Numbered from the stretch's first letter, positions 7,921 through 15,926 are shown. The stretch: DNA of 35,369 nucleotides from an uncultured Thiodictyon sp. (GCF_903946935.1 NZ_CAJAXH010000049.1:1-35369); one strand, 5' to 3'. A program made the numbers and translations. Notes: generated from the sequence alone by a model not told the origin.

Positions 7921-8032
7921 GCTTACGCTGGTGGAAAGCCTAAGCCGGGCCGTACTGCTTCCTTAACGACGCGAAACATAAAACGCCAAGTTCGGCGGCG
8001 CATACGGGCTCGGCTTGAGGCGAATGTTAGGC
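7921..8032 (-). other. attC-like site at the 3' end of a gene cassette
   Basis: Read on the minus strand, the site opens with GCCTAAC (8032-8026), the consensus R'' box, and holds TCAAGCC (8018-8012) as L''. After a variable centre the sequence TACGGCCCGGCTTA pairs with the L'' region AAGCCGAGCCCGTA apart from a mismatch and one extra base, as attC hairpins do. The closing R' box is poor (CGTAAGC or a collapsed TTAGGC). The stop codon TAA of the gene at 8027 lies inside GCCTAAC, as in integron cassettes. The neighbouring 7800-7920 is AT-rich and without a gene. Confidence 0.55.
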
Positions 8033-8761
8033 GTTGCGACGCAGGACCATGACATAGATATTTGCTCCATCCCATATTCCTGTGCGAACATCGGGAGCGA
8101 TCATCGACCACGCCTCCACCAGGCTACCATTCGGTGTCGCGTCACACGCGATTAGACAGGCGTACTGATAGTCCCAAGCGGGGTGGGTGGCGGTCTCTTC
8201 AATGCTGGTTAGCGCAAGATAGAAGAAGGACTGATAGATATCGGCCGCTAACTCGTCTGCGGCGCGCGTCACTGTGCCGGTGGAAAAGTACTTACCCTCA
8301 ATGATGGCCTTGAATGGTGCGGGAGACCTGATTGCAAGATCTGGACAGCTCTGGATCAAGGCGTTGCCTTTAGCTTCGTTCCTCCATTGCGTAACGATGT
8401 CTCTCGGCTTAGACCCTAGCGACTTCCCGAATGGGTGGCGTTTCGAGCGCGCGGGAGAAGCGCTCGCGATTCCGGGAAGAGAGCGAAACGACTCCGACAG
8501 CAATGCGCGGGTAGCGTCCGAAGCGCTCATACCAATGCGGGAGACGAAGTAGTCATGAATCGCTGGCGCAATGAATTCGTTCAGTAGGGCGCCCTCGGGG
8601 AAGGCCATGTGCCTACGGTCTGTAGACGCTTTGGCGCCGGCCACGATTCTCGCGATCGATGATCGCAGTTCGGCGGCTGGAGGCAGACGCGCTTGAATGT
8701 GCTCCTGCAGTCCCCGATAGAACGCCCATGCCTTGGCGTGAGTCTTCAATGGCTCGTGCAT
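8027..8761 (-). CDS. PD-(D/E)XK-like nuclease candidate in an integron-type cassette
   Basis: The 244-residue protein is not one I recognise by name. Its middle carries P140-D141, then E155-G-K157 at the end of a hydrophobic strand (KAIIEGKYF), the spacing and context of a PD-(D/E)XK nuclease core, followed by a helix (DELAADIYQSFFYLAL) like the usual one after the core. Restriction endonucleases and other DNA-cleaving proteins use this fold. The start ATG at 8761 has AGGGG upstream. A GTG 12 codons earlier lies inside the upstream attC-like sequence and is less likely. The stop codon overlaps the attC-like site. Codon and base use are less GC-biased than in the flanking housekeeping genes, which fits transfer. 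The nuclease role is inference. Confidence 0.55.
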   Translation of the reverse strand: MHEPLKTHAKAWAFYRGLQEHIQARLPPAAELRSSIARIVAGAKASTDRRHMAFPEGALLNEFIAPAIHDYFVSRIGMSASDATRALLSESFRSLPGIASASPARSKRHPFGKSLGSKPRDIVTQWRNEAKGNALIQSCPDLAIRSPAPFKAIIEGKYFSTGTVTRAADELAADIYQSFFYLALTSIEETATHPAWDYQYACLIACDATPNGSLVEAWSMIAPDVRTGIWDGANIYVMVLRRNA

Positions 8762-8772
8762 GGCTACTCGGC

Positions 8773-8833
8773 CCCTAATGCTTGAGCGAAGCGGCACGCG
8801 TGTCGACGTGCGGCTTGCTGATTGCTGATTGCC
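8773..8833 (-). other. Second attC-like site, upstream of the cassette gene
   Basis: On the minus strand, AAGCCGCACG and CGTGCCGCTT pair over 9 of 10 positions around a short centre, giving L''/L' arms, and the sequence ends GCTCAAGC-ATTAGGGG, close to the usual CTCAAGC-GTTAGG end of an attC. The R'' box is degraded. It abuts the 5' end of the gene at 8761, as the preceding attC of a cassette array would. It is short and imperfect, so the call rests mainly on its position. Confidence 0.4.
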
Positions 8834-9484
8834 CTGCCATCAAAGCCATGGTGTGAGTAGCCCCTTGCGCGGCAGAAGGGCACTAACCACTCTTGCTCTA
8901 ATCTACACTTGAATTTTTCAAGGGCTTCCATTGGGCACCTCAGCCGTAGGGACGCCGGTTACCCGGCGCCCTCGGCGCAGTCCCGGACGTGCAGTTTTCA
9001 CGCATCCGGTTCCTCGGTTGTACTCACTCATCAAGCGGGCCTTCACAGTTGCCCGTTACAAGGTCCAGTTGTTACTGCCCTCAGTGAGGTTGGCTCGTGT
9101 TGATCCGAGCCTGCATGTCGGGCACGAGCTTCCTGTCTAAAATCCGTGGGTGTGGCCTAGTCGATCAAAGTTATCTCGGCGTGTCAATCCCCTGGCGGCG
9201 TTCTCCCGCTGCAAAGTTAGTCCTTTGCCGATAGGTGCCTACATCGGAACGGTCGCCAGGAGAGTGTCAGGTCAACCACTCCCGCCGCGAACGAGTCCAG
9301 CCCTTCCCATTGCTTGGAAGTGGGTCGCGGGGCGGCGGCTTGACGGCACCGAAGCTGAGACGGGGCGGCGGTCTCGTGTCCGTACCAGGTGCGCTGTCTC
9401 GTCCCATCGCGGACAATAGGGCCAACGTGAGCCGGTCTCCCCGAGAGCGCCGCCGCTCTCCCCTCAACCCCCCGGAGACCCGCC
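8834..9484. other. Gene-free stretch with a possible group II intron remnant
   Basis: About 650 bases without a credible gene. Open frames here are short, Arg/Ser-rich, and lack ribosome sites. The segment 8941-9010 resembles an intron end, as listed separately. The rest, including 9150-9480, shows no family likeness to me. The last bases give a ribosome site for the thioesterase at 9485. Confidence 0.5.
8941..9010 (-). other. Possible group II intron 3'-region remnant
   Basis: Read on the minus strand, the hairpin CCGGATGCGTG-AAAA-CTGCACGTCCGG (9009-8983) followed by a GC-rich hairpin (about 8967-8954) resembles the RNA segment that follows maturase genes in bacterial group II introns, where GAGCCGGATGCG...CGCACGTCCGG is common. 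No reverse transcriptase is visible. Group IIC introns are known to insert next to attC sites, and an attC-like site lies 110 bases away. The call is from memory of such sequences and is tentative. Confidence 0.35.
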
Positions 9485-9847
9485 ATGCACCTGGACCCTT
9501 TTATGATCTCGCTCGGTTTCGAGGGCGAGACTACCGCCCCGGGGGAGGCGAGGATGCGGGTGCAACTGCGCCCCGAACACCTGAACAACTGGGGCTCCGC
9601 CCACGGTGGATTCCTCTTTACCTTGGCCGACTCGGCCTTTGCGCTGGCCTCCAACTCGCACGGCACCCTGGCCGTCTCCTTGAGCGCACACATGGAGTAT
9701 TTCAGGCCCACGCGCGTCGGCGACACCATTGAAGCGGTCGCGCGCGAGGTCAGTCTGACCCGGCGCACCGGGGTCTACCAGGTGGAGGTGTCCTGCCAAG
9801 GTGAGTTGGTCGGACTCTTCACCGGCACGGTTTACCGCAAGGGCTGA
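9485..9847 (+). CDS. PaaI-type hotdog thioesterase
   Basis: The 120-residue protein is a single hotdog domain. The stretch LNNWGSAHGGFLFTLAD (about 34-50) holds the HGG turn and following Asp that bind and hydrolyse acyl-CoA thioesters in PaaI-like enzymes. The later strands (EYFRPTRVGDTIEAVAREV, then a final GLFTGTVYRKG) complete the fold. The substrate cannot be told from sequence: PaaI acts on phenylacetyl-CoA derivatives, and other members take short or aromatic acyl-CoAs. The start has GGAG 7 bases upstream. No pathway neighbours are present, so the role may be CoA recycling. Confidence 0.85.
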   Translation: MHLDPFMISLGFEGETTAPGEARMRVQLRPEHLNNWGSAHGGFLFTLADSAFALASNSHGTLAVSLSAHMEYFRPTRVGDTIEAVAREVSLTRRTGVYQVEVSCQGELVGLFTGTVYRKG

Positions 9848-10028
9848 ACCGCCAATCCCCGCCGGCCCGCGGTCGTCTGTGCGCCGGACTTGGTCATTAT
9901 CCCGGCCAGCGGCGATCCGTCTGCAACCGGAGGTCGAGGCTTCAGCCGGTGTCCCGTGTGGGCGTCAGTGATGTCTTGAAGCCGGGTGGGGCATAGGTCC
10001 CGCTCGCGCCGTTCGGACGATGCGCGGT

Positions 10029-10916
10029 CTATTGCAACTGCTGTCGCAAGGCGCCGATATCGGTCAAGCTCAACCCGGTGGCCGTTGCAATAGTTGCATC
10101 GTCGAGCCCGCTGGATCGGATCAGGTTCATCGCGATTTGTCGCAGCGCGTCTGCTTTGCCTTGTTCTCTGCCTTCTTCCCTCCCTTCCTCCCAACCTTCT
10201 TCCCAACCTTCCTCCCGCGCATCCTTGAGCAGGCTGCGCTCGTCGTGCAGTGCTCGCTCGCGCACGAAGGCGAGCCGCCGGGTCTCGGCGTCGGCGCTCA
10301 GGTGTCTGAGTTTGTCCAGCGCGGCGCGGACGGGTTCGTTTGCGATTTGGGACATGGTTTGATCCTCTTGCCAGTGTTCGAACAGCGCAATCCAGGCGGA
10401 GAGGGCGCCCGTTGTCCGTTGCAGCCGGTCGGCCTTACGCAATTCGATCAGGTTTAGTTGCAGCTCTTGGCCGAGGGTGACCGTCGGGGTCACGGCGTCG
10501 CACATCTCAAAGCACCAGATGGCCTGTTCCCGATGCGCTGGGTCCTGGAACAGGTCGAAGTCGAGCAGATGGATGCCGATGGCCGGCTTGAGGCCGCCGT
10601 AGTCGTCGCCGGCCACCAACTGCCCGGTGACGAGCTTCGCCAAATAATAGGCACTGCGCGCACCCCAGGCGCGATAGCGACGGACCTGCATCTCGATGTT
10701 GTACTGGGCGCCGTCGGTGTCTTCGGCCAGGAGATCGAGGACGATGTACTTGCCGCGCAGTTCCTCGGCGTCGATGGTCGGGTCCTTGACCGTGAGCCGG
10801 GCGATCGGTGCCGCCTGCGGGCGGATGGCGTCAATCAGGGCCGCCAGCAACGTCGGCGCGTCGGCGAACAGCCGCTTGAAGACGTAGTCGTTCTTGGGGT
10901 CGAGTAGGTTGGACAT
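10029..10916 (-). CDS. Rpn-family (YhgA-like) nuclease
   Basis: The 295-residue protein begins MSNLLDPKNDYVFKRLFAD, the usual opening of the Rpn/PDDEXK_2 family of recombination-promoting nucleases (once called putative transposases). The core has D-x-(long)-E-x-Q: KYIVLDLLAEDTDG then YNIEMQVRR, a PD-(D/E)XK variant. The C-terminus ends with a run of EGWEEG/EGREEG repeats followed by a helical tail (LRQIAMNLIRSSGLDDATIATATGLS), both typical. E. coli RpnA-E increase RecA-independent recombination in vitro. The start at 10916 was chosen for the conserved N-terminus; the open frame upstream overlaps a gene fragment on the other strand. The low-complexity repeats can vary by slippage. Confidence 0.88.
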   Translation of the reverse strand: MSNLLDPKNDYVFKRLFADAPTLLAALIDAIRPQAAPIARLTVKDPTIDAEELRGKYIVLDLLAEDTDGAQYNIEMQVRRYRAWGARSAYYLAKLVTGQLVAGDDYGGLKPAIGIHLLDFDLFQDPAHREQAIWCFEMCDAVTPTVTLGQELQLNLIELRKADRLQRTTGALSAWIALFEHWQEDQTMSQIANEPVRAALDKLRHLSADAETRRLAFVRERALHDERSLLKDAREEGWEEGWEEGREEGREQGKADALRQIAMNLIRSSGLDDATIATATGLSLTDIGALRQQLQ

Positions 10917-10971
10917 GGTCGTCGGCGGTGCGATTGGCTGTACCGAGCATACCCGCTGCATCGGGGCGCGG

Positions 10972-11395
10972 CAAATCAAGGAAGGCATCATCACCAAGGC
11001 CCAGGCGCTGCAGCGCGTCGCCCCCGACAGTCTGGAGCAGATGCTGTTCCCGCGCCTGGACCCCAAGGCCAAGGTGACGGCGGTGGCCTCGGGTCTGCCG
11101 GCCTCCCCCGGTGCCGCTTCCGGCATCGCGGTGTTCGACGCCGACCGCGCCGAGATGCTCGGCAAGGAGCAGGGGCGCAAGGTCATCCTGGTCCGTGTAC
11201 GCCAAGCCGGAGGACATCCACGGCTTCTTCGCCTCGCAAGCCATCCTGACCTCGCGCGGCGGCAAGACCGCGCACGCGGCGGTGGTCGCCCGCGGCATGG
11301 GCAAGTGCTGCGTGGCCGGTGCCGAGGGCATCCATGTCGACGTGGATCGGCGCATCGCCATCGTCGGCGACACCAGCTTCAAGGAAGGCGACCAT
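10972..11395 (+). pseudogene. Fragment of pyruvate phosphate dikinase, frameshifted
   Basis: Translation in one frame from about 10972 gives IKEGIITKAQALQRV and then GLPASPGAASG, the linker into the swivelling phosphohistidine domain of pyruvate phosphate dikinase. Near 11193-11200 the frame shifts, and the second frame continues with KPEDIHGF, SRGGKTAHAAVVARGMG (with the catalytic His of the TAHAAVVARG motif) and a final FKEGD at about 11395. The N-terminal ATP-grasp part and the C-terminal pyruvate-binding barrel are absent. The intact enzyme is about 880 residues; some 140 are left here. It is a decayed piece, lying head-to-head with the Rpn gene, and may mark a rearrangement. Confidence 0.85.
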
Positions 11396-11709
11396 AAGCC
11401 GCAAACGCCTGAACCTGTTCGCCGACCGCTACCCGGACCGCCGGCCTCGCGGGTGGAGATCGTGGGGGGTCCCATTGAGCGGCACGAGGACTGTCATGTC
11501 CCGGAGCGTGAGGAGTCGGGACTCGATCATAACTCCGGCCACGGGCGCCGGTCGCTACCCCTCGCGACCGGGGGGCCGCTCCTAGCATTTGCTGGGACGC
11601 GGGCGCCCTTTTGGGCCTAACCCCCCGCCCTGGTGTATCCTGTACGGTCAAAACCCGACCGCTCGCGATCGATCCGTTCCGCTCAACCAGCTCTGGAAGC
11701 CTCTGCACC
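11396..11709. other. Stretch between gene fragment and hemE
   Basis: About 314 bases with no coding likeness beyond the end of the dikinase fragment. It carries one copy of a 25-base GC-rich repeat (11562-11586), and the hemE ribosome site GGAAG lies at its end. A hemE promoter must lie here, but I see no clear -35/-10 pair. Confidence 0.4.
11562..11586 (+). repeat. Short repeat flanking hemE, left copy
   Basis: This 25-base unit (TCGCGACCGGGGGG followed by CCGCTCCTAGC) matches 12806-12830 in the same orientation with a few differences. The two copies bracket hemE. Similar CCGCTCCTA units are spread through related genomes, from memory. Confidence 0.45.
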
Positions 11710-12780
11710 GTGACTCAGCTCAAGAACGATACCTTCCTGCGCGCCCTGTTGCGCCAGCCCGTGGACTACACCCCCGTGTGGATGATGCGCCAGGCCGGGC
11801 GCTACCTGCCCGAGTACCGCGCCACCCGCGCCCGTGCCGGCAGCTTTATGGACCTGTGCATGAACCCGGAACTGGCCTGCGAGGTCACGCTCCAGCCGCT
11901 GGAGCGCTTCCCGCTCGACGCGGCGATCCTGTTCTCCGACATCCTGACCATCCCGGATGCCATGGGCCTGGGGCTCTCGTTCGGCGAGGGCGAGGGTCCG
12001 CGTTTCGCGCACCCGGTGCGCTCGGCGGCCGACGTGGAGCGGATCGCGGTGCCGGACCCGGAGGACGGCCTGCGCTACGTGATGGACGCCGTGAGCCTGA
12101 TCCGGCGCGAACTCAACGGCCGCGTGCCATTGATCGGCTTCTCCGGCAGCCCCTGGACCCTGGCGACCTACATGGTCGAGGGCGGCAGCACCAAGAACTA
12201 TGCCTTCACCAAGGGCATGATGTATGACCGCCCGGAACTGCTCCACAGCCTGCTGGCCAAGGTGGCGGATTCGGTGACCGTCTATCTCAACGCCCAGATC
12301 GCCCGCGGCGCCCAGGCCGTGATGATCTTCGATACCTGGGGCGGGGCACTCACCCCGGCCAAGTACCTGGAATTTTCGCTGGCCTACATGCAGCGGGTGG
12401 TCTCGGGCCTGACCCGCGAGGCCGAGGGGCGGCAGGTGCCGGTGGTCCTGTTCACCAAGAACGGCGGTCAATGGTTGGACCGGATGGCCGAGACCGGCTG
12501 CGACGCCCTGGGCGTGGATTGGACGACCGATCTCGCCACCGCCCGTCTGGCCGTCAAGGACCAGGTGGCCCTGCAGGGTAACCTGGACCCCTGTGTCCTC
12601 TATGCCTCCCCGGAGCGCATCCGCGAGGAAGTGGCGACGGTGCTGGCGAGCTACGGACACGGCCATGGCCATGTCTTCAACCTGGGTCACGGTATCACCC
12701 CGGATGTCAATCCGGAGCACGCGGCGGCCATGGTGGCCGCGGTCCATGAGTTGAGCCCCGCCTATCACCAGGGCGTCTGA
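11710..12780 (+). CDS. hemE: Uroporphyrinogen decarboxylase
   Basis: The 356-residue protein matches HemE in length and motifs. Near the N-terminus it has [16 protein letters not shown], whose Arg residues bind the substrate carboxylates, then [12 protein letters not shown] with the catalytic Asp, [19 protein letters not shown], and a C-terminal NLGHGI. It removes the four acetate carboxyls of uroporphyrinogen III to give coproporphyrinogen III, in the cytoplasm, for haem and, in a phototroph, bacteriochlorophyll. The start is GTG at 11710, with GGAAG 9 bases upstream. An upstream in-frame extension lacks family likeness. No other hem gene is adjacent. Confidence 0.96.
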   Translation: MTQLKNDTFLRALLRQPVDYTPVWMMRQAGRYLPEYRATRARAGSFMDLCMNPELACEVTLQPLERFPLDAAILFSDILTIPDAMGLGLSFGEGEGPRFAHPVRSAADVERIAVPDPEDGLRYVMDAVSLIRRELNGRVPLIGFSGSPWTLATYMVEGGSTKNYAFTKGMMYDRPELLHSLLAKVADSVTVYLNAQIARGAQAVMIFDTWGGALTPAKYLEFSLAYMQRVVSGLTREAEGRQVPVVLFTKNGGQWLDRMAETGCDALGVDWTTDLATARLAVKDQVALQGNLDPCVLYASPERIREEVATVLASYGHGHGHVFNLGHGITPDVNPEHAAAMVAAVHELSPAYHQGV

Positions 12781-12805
12781 GTCCTGACCTTGCCGCCCGG
12801 TCGCG

Positions 12806-12830
12806 TCGCGGCCGGGGGCCGCTCCTACGC
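12806..12830 (+). repeat. Short repeat flanking hemE, right copy
   Basis: TCGCGGCCGGGGG followed by CCGCTCCTACGC matches 11562-11586 in direct orientation, with a substitution and an indel in the G-run. It lies 25 bases after the hemE stop. It can fold locally but has no T-run, so it is not a typical intrinsic terminator. Confidence 0.45.
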
Positions 12831-12924
12831 GGGGCGTGATCCTGCGCCTTTGCTGTTCCCACACCAGCCGCGCCCCGCTCCAAATATTCCGACCCCTGTT
12901 GCAGCCGATCAATGTCCTAGTGAC

Positions 12925-12940
12925 TGTGACGGCGATCACA
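12925..12940. promoter_or_regulatory. CRP/FNR-superfamily-type palindrome
   Basis: TGTGA (12925-12929), six bases, TCACA (12936-12940) is a perfect match to the CRP/Vfr consensus TGTGA-N6-TCACA. It lies 119 bases before the flavoprotein start at 13059. A weak -10-like TATGCT follows at about 12943. If that -10 is used, the site would overlap the promoter core and more likely repress. This is inference. Confidence 0.5.
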
Positions 12941-13058
12941 GTTATGCTTGTCCCAAATGAAGACGGGTCCCCGCTGCCACCGAACCGAGAAGTCGGGGTT
13001 GGCGTGAACCTAGGCCCCCGGCGCACGGGCCGCCCCAGACTCACCAGAGGGCAGGTTC

Positions 13059-14429
13059 ATGTACAGACAAGTGGCGGTGGCGATCATCGGCGCCGGCCCG
13101 GCGGGCCTCGCCGCGGCGGCGCAGGTCCGCAAGACGACGCGTGACTTCGTGCTCATCGACAATGGCGGCTTCGGCAGTACGTGCGCCCAGATCGGCTCCG
13201 GGCCGTCGGTGGTGGCGGCGCATCTGGCGGCGGGCCTGGCTCGGAGCAGTTCCCTGCCTGTGGGGCGGACCCCGGCGAACCCTGGTGCGTTGCCGATCGA
13301 TCTGGATGCGCTGCCGGCCGAAGCGCTGATTGCCGGAGAGGCCCGCTTCATCGGCCCCAATACCCTGCGCGCCGGCGGCCAGACCATTGCGGCGCGCTCC
13401 ATCGTGATCGCGACCGGTGGCGTCAGTGTGGAGCCGCCCTATTGGCGGGACTTTCTTGGCGACCGGCTACTGACCGTCGAGACGGCGTTCGCGCAAGAAC
13501 GGCTGCCCGCGTCGGTGGCGGTGATCGGCCTTGGACCCGCCGGGTTGGAGTTGGGACAGGTCCTGCACCGACTGGGGGTGCAGGTGATCGGCATCGAATC
13601 CGGTCAGACCATCGCGCGACTGCAAGACCCGCTCGTCAACCAACTGGCGCTGGGACTGCTGGGCCGCGAGTTCCCCCTCTGGCTCGGTGCCCCGGCCCTG
13701 GTCGAGCCGCGGGGGCACCAGGTGCTGGTGCGCGCGGGGCCGCATGAGGCCGTGGTCGACCGGGTGTTGGTCGCCGTCGGTCGTCGCCCCAACCTCGAAC
13801 CCCTGAGTCTGGCCCAGACGGGCTGTGCCCGCGACGCCCGGGGCGTTCCGCTCTTCCACCCGCAACACCTGCGACTTGGGCGCTTACCGATCTATATCGC
13901 TGGCGATGCGGCGGGCGGGGCCGGCGGTTTGGCGTACACCTTGGAACAGGGGCGGGTGGCCGGTTATAACGCCAGCCACCGTAAACCGATCGCGTTCGCC
14001 ACCGGAGTACCCACGGCCGTGGTGTTCAGTGAGCCCAATATCGCCTGGGTCGGCCCCTCTTGGTCGACGCTGGATCAGTCATTCCTGATGACCGCGCAAG
14101 CGGGTATCGAGGCGCTGGACGGCGACTTGCCCCCGCGTACGGGCCACCACCGGGGCCTGTTGCGGGTCTATGCGGATCGGCGCGACGGCCGGGTTCTGGG
14201 TGCTGCCATGATCGGCCCGGGCTGCGAACCCCTGGCCCAGGCGCTCGCTTGGTGCCTGGAACGGCGGTTGACCGTGCAACAGATGTCCGAGTTGCCGCTG
14301 GATCAGCCGCCGGTTACGGCGGCTCTGCGCCAGACATTCAATACATTGGCCGCACGAATCGGGCCAGCACGGTCCAAGCGTCGGGGATGGGGTCCGTTGG
14401 CCTGGGCGGGCGTGGGCGCTCGCGGGTAG
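13059..14429 (+). CDS. Lipoamide-dehydrogenase-like flavoprotein lacking catalytic residues
   Basis: The 456-residue protein has the domains of class I pyridine nucleotide-disulfide reductases: FAD dinucleotide motif GAGPAGLAAA (11-20), a NAD(P)-type GLGPAGLELG in the middle, an IYIAGDAAGG FAD loop, and a dimerisation domain from about 325. It departs from the family at each catalytic point. The redox pair C-x4-C is C42-AQIG-S47, so one Cys is Ser. The His-Glu dyad of the dimer domain (HPxxxE) is Q416 and A421 in LDQPPVTAAL. It therefore cannot act as an ordinary dihydrolipoamide or mercuric reductase, but may use FAD and NAD(P)H for another reaction. AGAGGG precedes the ATG at 13059. A CRP-like site lies upstream, and hemE lies 278 bases upstream on the same strand. 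Confidence 0.75.
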   Translation: MYRQVAVAIIGAGPAGLAAAAQVRKTTRDFVLIDNGGFGSTCAQIGSGPSVVAAHLAAGLARSSSLPVGRTPANPGALPIDLDALPAEALIAGEARFIGPNTLRAGGQTIAARSIVIATGGVSVEPPYWRDFLGDRLLTVETAFAQERLPASVAVIGLGPAGLELGQVLHRLGVQVIGIESGQTIARLQDPLVNQLALGLLGREFPLWLGAPALVEPRGHQVLVRAGPHEAVVDRVLVAVGRRPNLEPLSLAQTGCARDARGVPLFHPQHLRLGRLPIYIAGDAAGGAGGLAYTLEQGRVAGYNASHRKPIAFATGVPTAVVFSEPNIAWVGPSWSTLDQSFLMTAQAGIEALDGDLPPRTGHHRGLLRVYADRRDGRVLGAAMIGPGCEPLAQALAWCLERRLTVQQMSELPLDQPPVTAALRQTFNTLAARIGPARSKRRGWGPLAWAGVGARG

Positions 14430-14477
14430 CGCGGGGCCTGGCGTGCCGTCGCCGCCCCGGCGCTTACTCTGACGGTC

Positions 14478-14548
14478 GCGCCGGGAGCGCGCTCCAATTC
14501 TCTCTCCCCCCTCGTGGGGGAGGGCGGGTGGGGGAACGGCCAAGGCGC
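14478..14548 (-). repeat. Dispersed repeat, copy 2 (inverted)
   Basis: On the minus strand this copy reads from GCGCCTTGGCCGTTCC to GAGCGCGCTCCCGGCGC, matching 1496-1574 and 18022-18097 apart from changes in the C-run and core. It lies between the convergent flavoprotein and RuBisCO-like genes. Its hairpin potential might let it act as a weak bidirectional terminator. Confidence 0.65.
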
Positions 14549-14590
14549 GAGCCACTCTTATCTTTCGGGGGGGGGGCGGGCCCATGGCCG

Positions 14591-15751
14591 TCATTCCTCG
14601 CTGGCCTTTCTCACCGCGGCCAGGAAGCCCCGGCAGTTTGCCACCAGGTCTGCCCCCTGTGCGTGCAGGTCCCCGCCAATCAGCAGACAACAGTCGCGTC
14701 CATAGAAGCGAATCAATTCAGGTACCCGCGCGATCCCCATCCCCCCTGCCGGCACGGGGAAGATGCTCGGAAAGCCGGCCATCGGCCCGGTGGCGGCGTC
14801 CACGATGTCACGGCACTCCGGCGCCGTGAAGGCGAAACGCCCGCCATAGCTCGGGAAGATCGTCGCGTCCGCGCCGGCCAGTCGGTTGAGTTGACCATAG
14901 AGCACACCGTGTGTCAGCCCCCCGTCGGGATGGAGTGTGAAGCTCCCCTGAAAGGCCGGGTGACTCAGGATCGGCAGTGCCAGTGCGTCGTCGTCCGCCA
15001 GGGCGCGCATTGCATCGAGCCCGGCCAGCCCAGGGCAGAACAGCAGCCCCCCGGCGTCGCAGTTCTGGGCCAGCCGGGCGCGCCGCCCGATCTCCGTCGC
15101 CGGGGCGGTGACATTGGGCAGATAGCGCGCGCGGCCGCCCGTCTCCCGATTGGCGCGCTCGACCGCCGCGGTGCAGCGCTGTACGCGCTCGTCGAAGGGA
15201 CAGAAGCGCTGGTCGGTCAGGCCATGGTCGTCCTTGATCAGGTCGATCCCGCCCAGGGCCAGTCGATAGGCCAGGTCCGCCAGTTCCCGCGGATTGAGCC
15301 CCATGGGCTTGATGGCAGTACACACGATTGGCCGGTCTTGAATCCCGAGCAGCGCCCGCAGCCCGGCCTGACCAAAGCGCGGCCCCCGGTAGAGTGCCCC
15401 CAGTGATTCGCCCAGGTCGAAACGCGTGAGGCGGATGCCCGGCTTGATGCTGATATTGCCAAACAGACAGTTGACGAGTTGGGTCAGTTCCCGCCCCGCG
15501 ACCTCCACCGGATAGCGGATCACCGCCTCCCAGCGGTCCGCCCCCAGTGGTTCGAGGGCCGCCACCTCACCGACGATCTGGTCGCGGATGGCGGCACTCG
15601 GGATCAGGTGATGCGGAAACTCCACCGTCTGTTCCAGACAGATGTCCAGCGCCCGCTGTTGTGCCTGCGTCGCCGTGTGGGTGCCGCCGAGTTGGTAGAC
15701 GGCGCTGAAGCGCTCACCGCTCAGGGTTAGGGGCTGGTCTTGGGCAGTCAT
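14591..15751 (-). CDS. RuBisCO-like protein (form IV)
   Basis: The 386-residue protein has the RuBisCO large-subunit fold: an N-terminal ferredoxin-like part and a barrel with CTAIKPMGLNP (K148 at the K175 position of true RuBisCO) and GGIDLIKDDHGL. In the latter, K173 would be the carbamylated Lys and D174/D175 metal ligands, but His176 replaces the usual Glu. The loop 6 Lys is absent (the matching stretch reads FPSYGGRF). It therefore cannot fix CO2. Relatives in form IV act as enolases or isomerases in methionine salvage and related pathways; KDDHGL fits the DeepYkr-like branch, tentatively. The start ATG at 15751 has GGGATGAG upstream; the longer open frame is not needed. It is divergent from an aldolase gene at 15927. 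Confidence 0.85.
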   Translation of the reverse strand: MTAQDQPLTLSGERFSAVYQLGGTHTATQAQQRALDICLEQTVEFPHHLIPSAAIRDQIVGEVAALEPLGADRWEAVIRYPVEVAGRELTQLVNCLFGNISIKPGIRLTRFDLGESLGALYRGPRFGQAGLRALLGIQDRPIVCTAIKPMGLNPRELADLAYRLALGGIDLIKDDHGLTDQRFCPFDERVQRCTAAVERANRETGGRARYLPNVTAPATEIGRRARLAQNCDAGGLLFCPGLAGLDAMRALADDDALALPILSHPAFQGSFTLHPDGGLTHGVLYGQLNRLAGADATIFPSYGGRFAFTAPECRDIVDAATGPMAGFPSIFPVPAGGMGIARVPELIRFYGRDCCLLIGGDLHAQGADLVANCRGFLAAVRKASEE

Positions 15752-15818
15752 CGGCTCATCCCGGAAAGGGTGCGAAGCCCGCAACTCTAAAGGAACCTGG
15801 GTGTCATGTCGCTTAGAA

Positions 15819-15850
15819 CAATCCGGCGGCGCTACTGCGCCGCCGGATTG
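15819..15850. repeat. Perfect 14-bp palindrome between divergent genes
   Basis: CAATCCGGCGGCGC (15819-15832) pairs fully with GCGCCGCCGGATTG (15837-15850) around the loop TACT. A further half-copy (GCCGCCGGATC) follows at about 15863. It lies between the divergent RuBisCO-like and aldolase genes, so it may be a shared operator, or a REP-type repeat. It lacks a T-run. Confidence 0.6.
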
Positions 15851-15926
15851 GATTTGCTGTAGCCGCCGGATCAAGGCAAAATGCTCTGTTCGGCTACTCC
15901 CCACCCCCCGTCGCCCGGAGACACCC

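Noticed and set aside
11683-13044. Long minus-strand open frame opposite hemE
   Set aside because: It mirrors the codon pattern of hemE, has no ribosome site and no family likeness, while hemE is unmistakable.
14591-15751. True CO2-fixing RuBisCO large subunit
   Set aside because: The loop 6 Lys is absent and the Glu of the metal triad is His; no small subunit or Calvin-cycle gene is adjacent.
15819-15850. Intrinsic terminator
   Set aside because: It lies between the starts of divergent genes and is not followed by a T-run on either strand.
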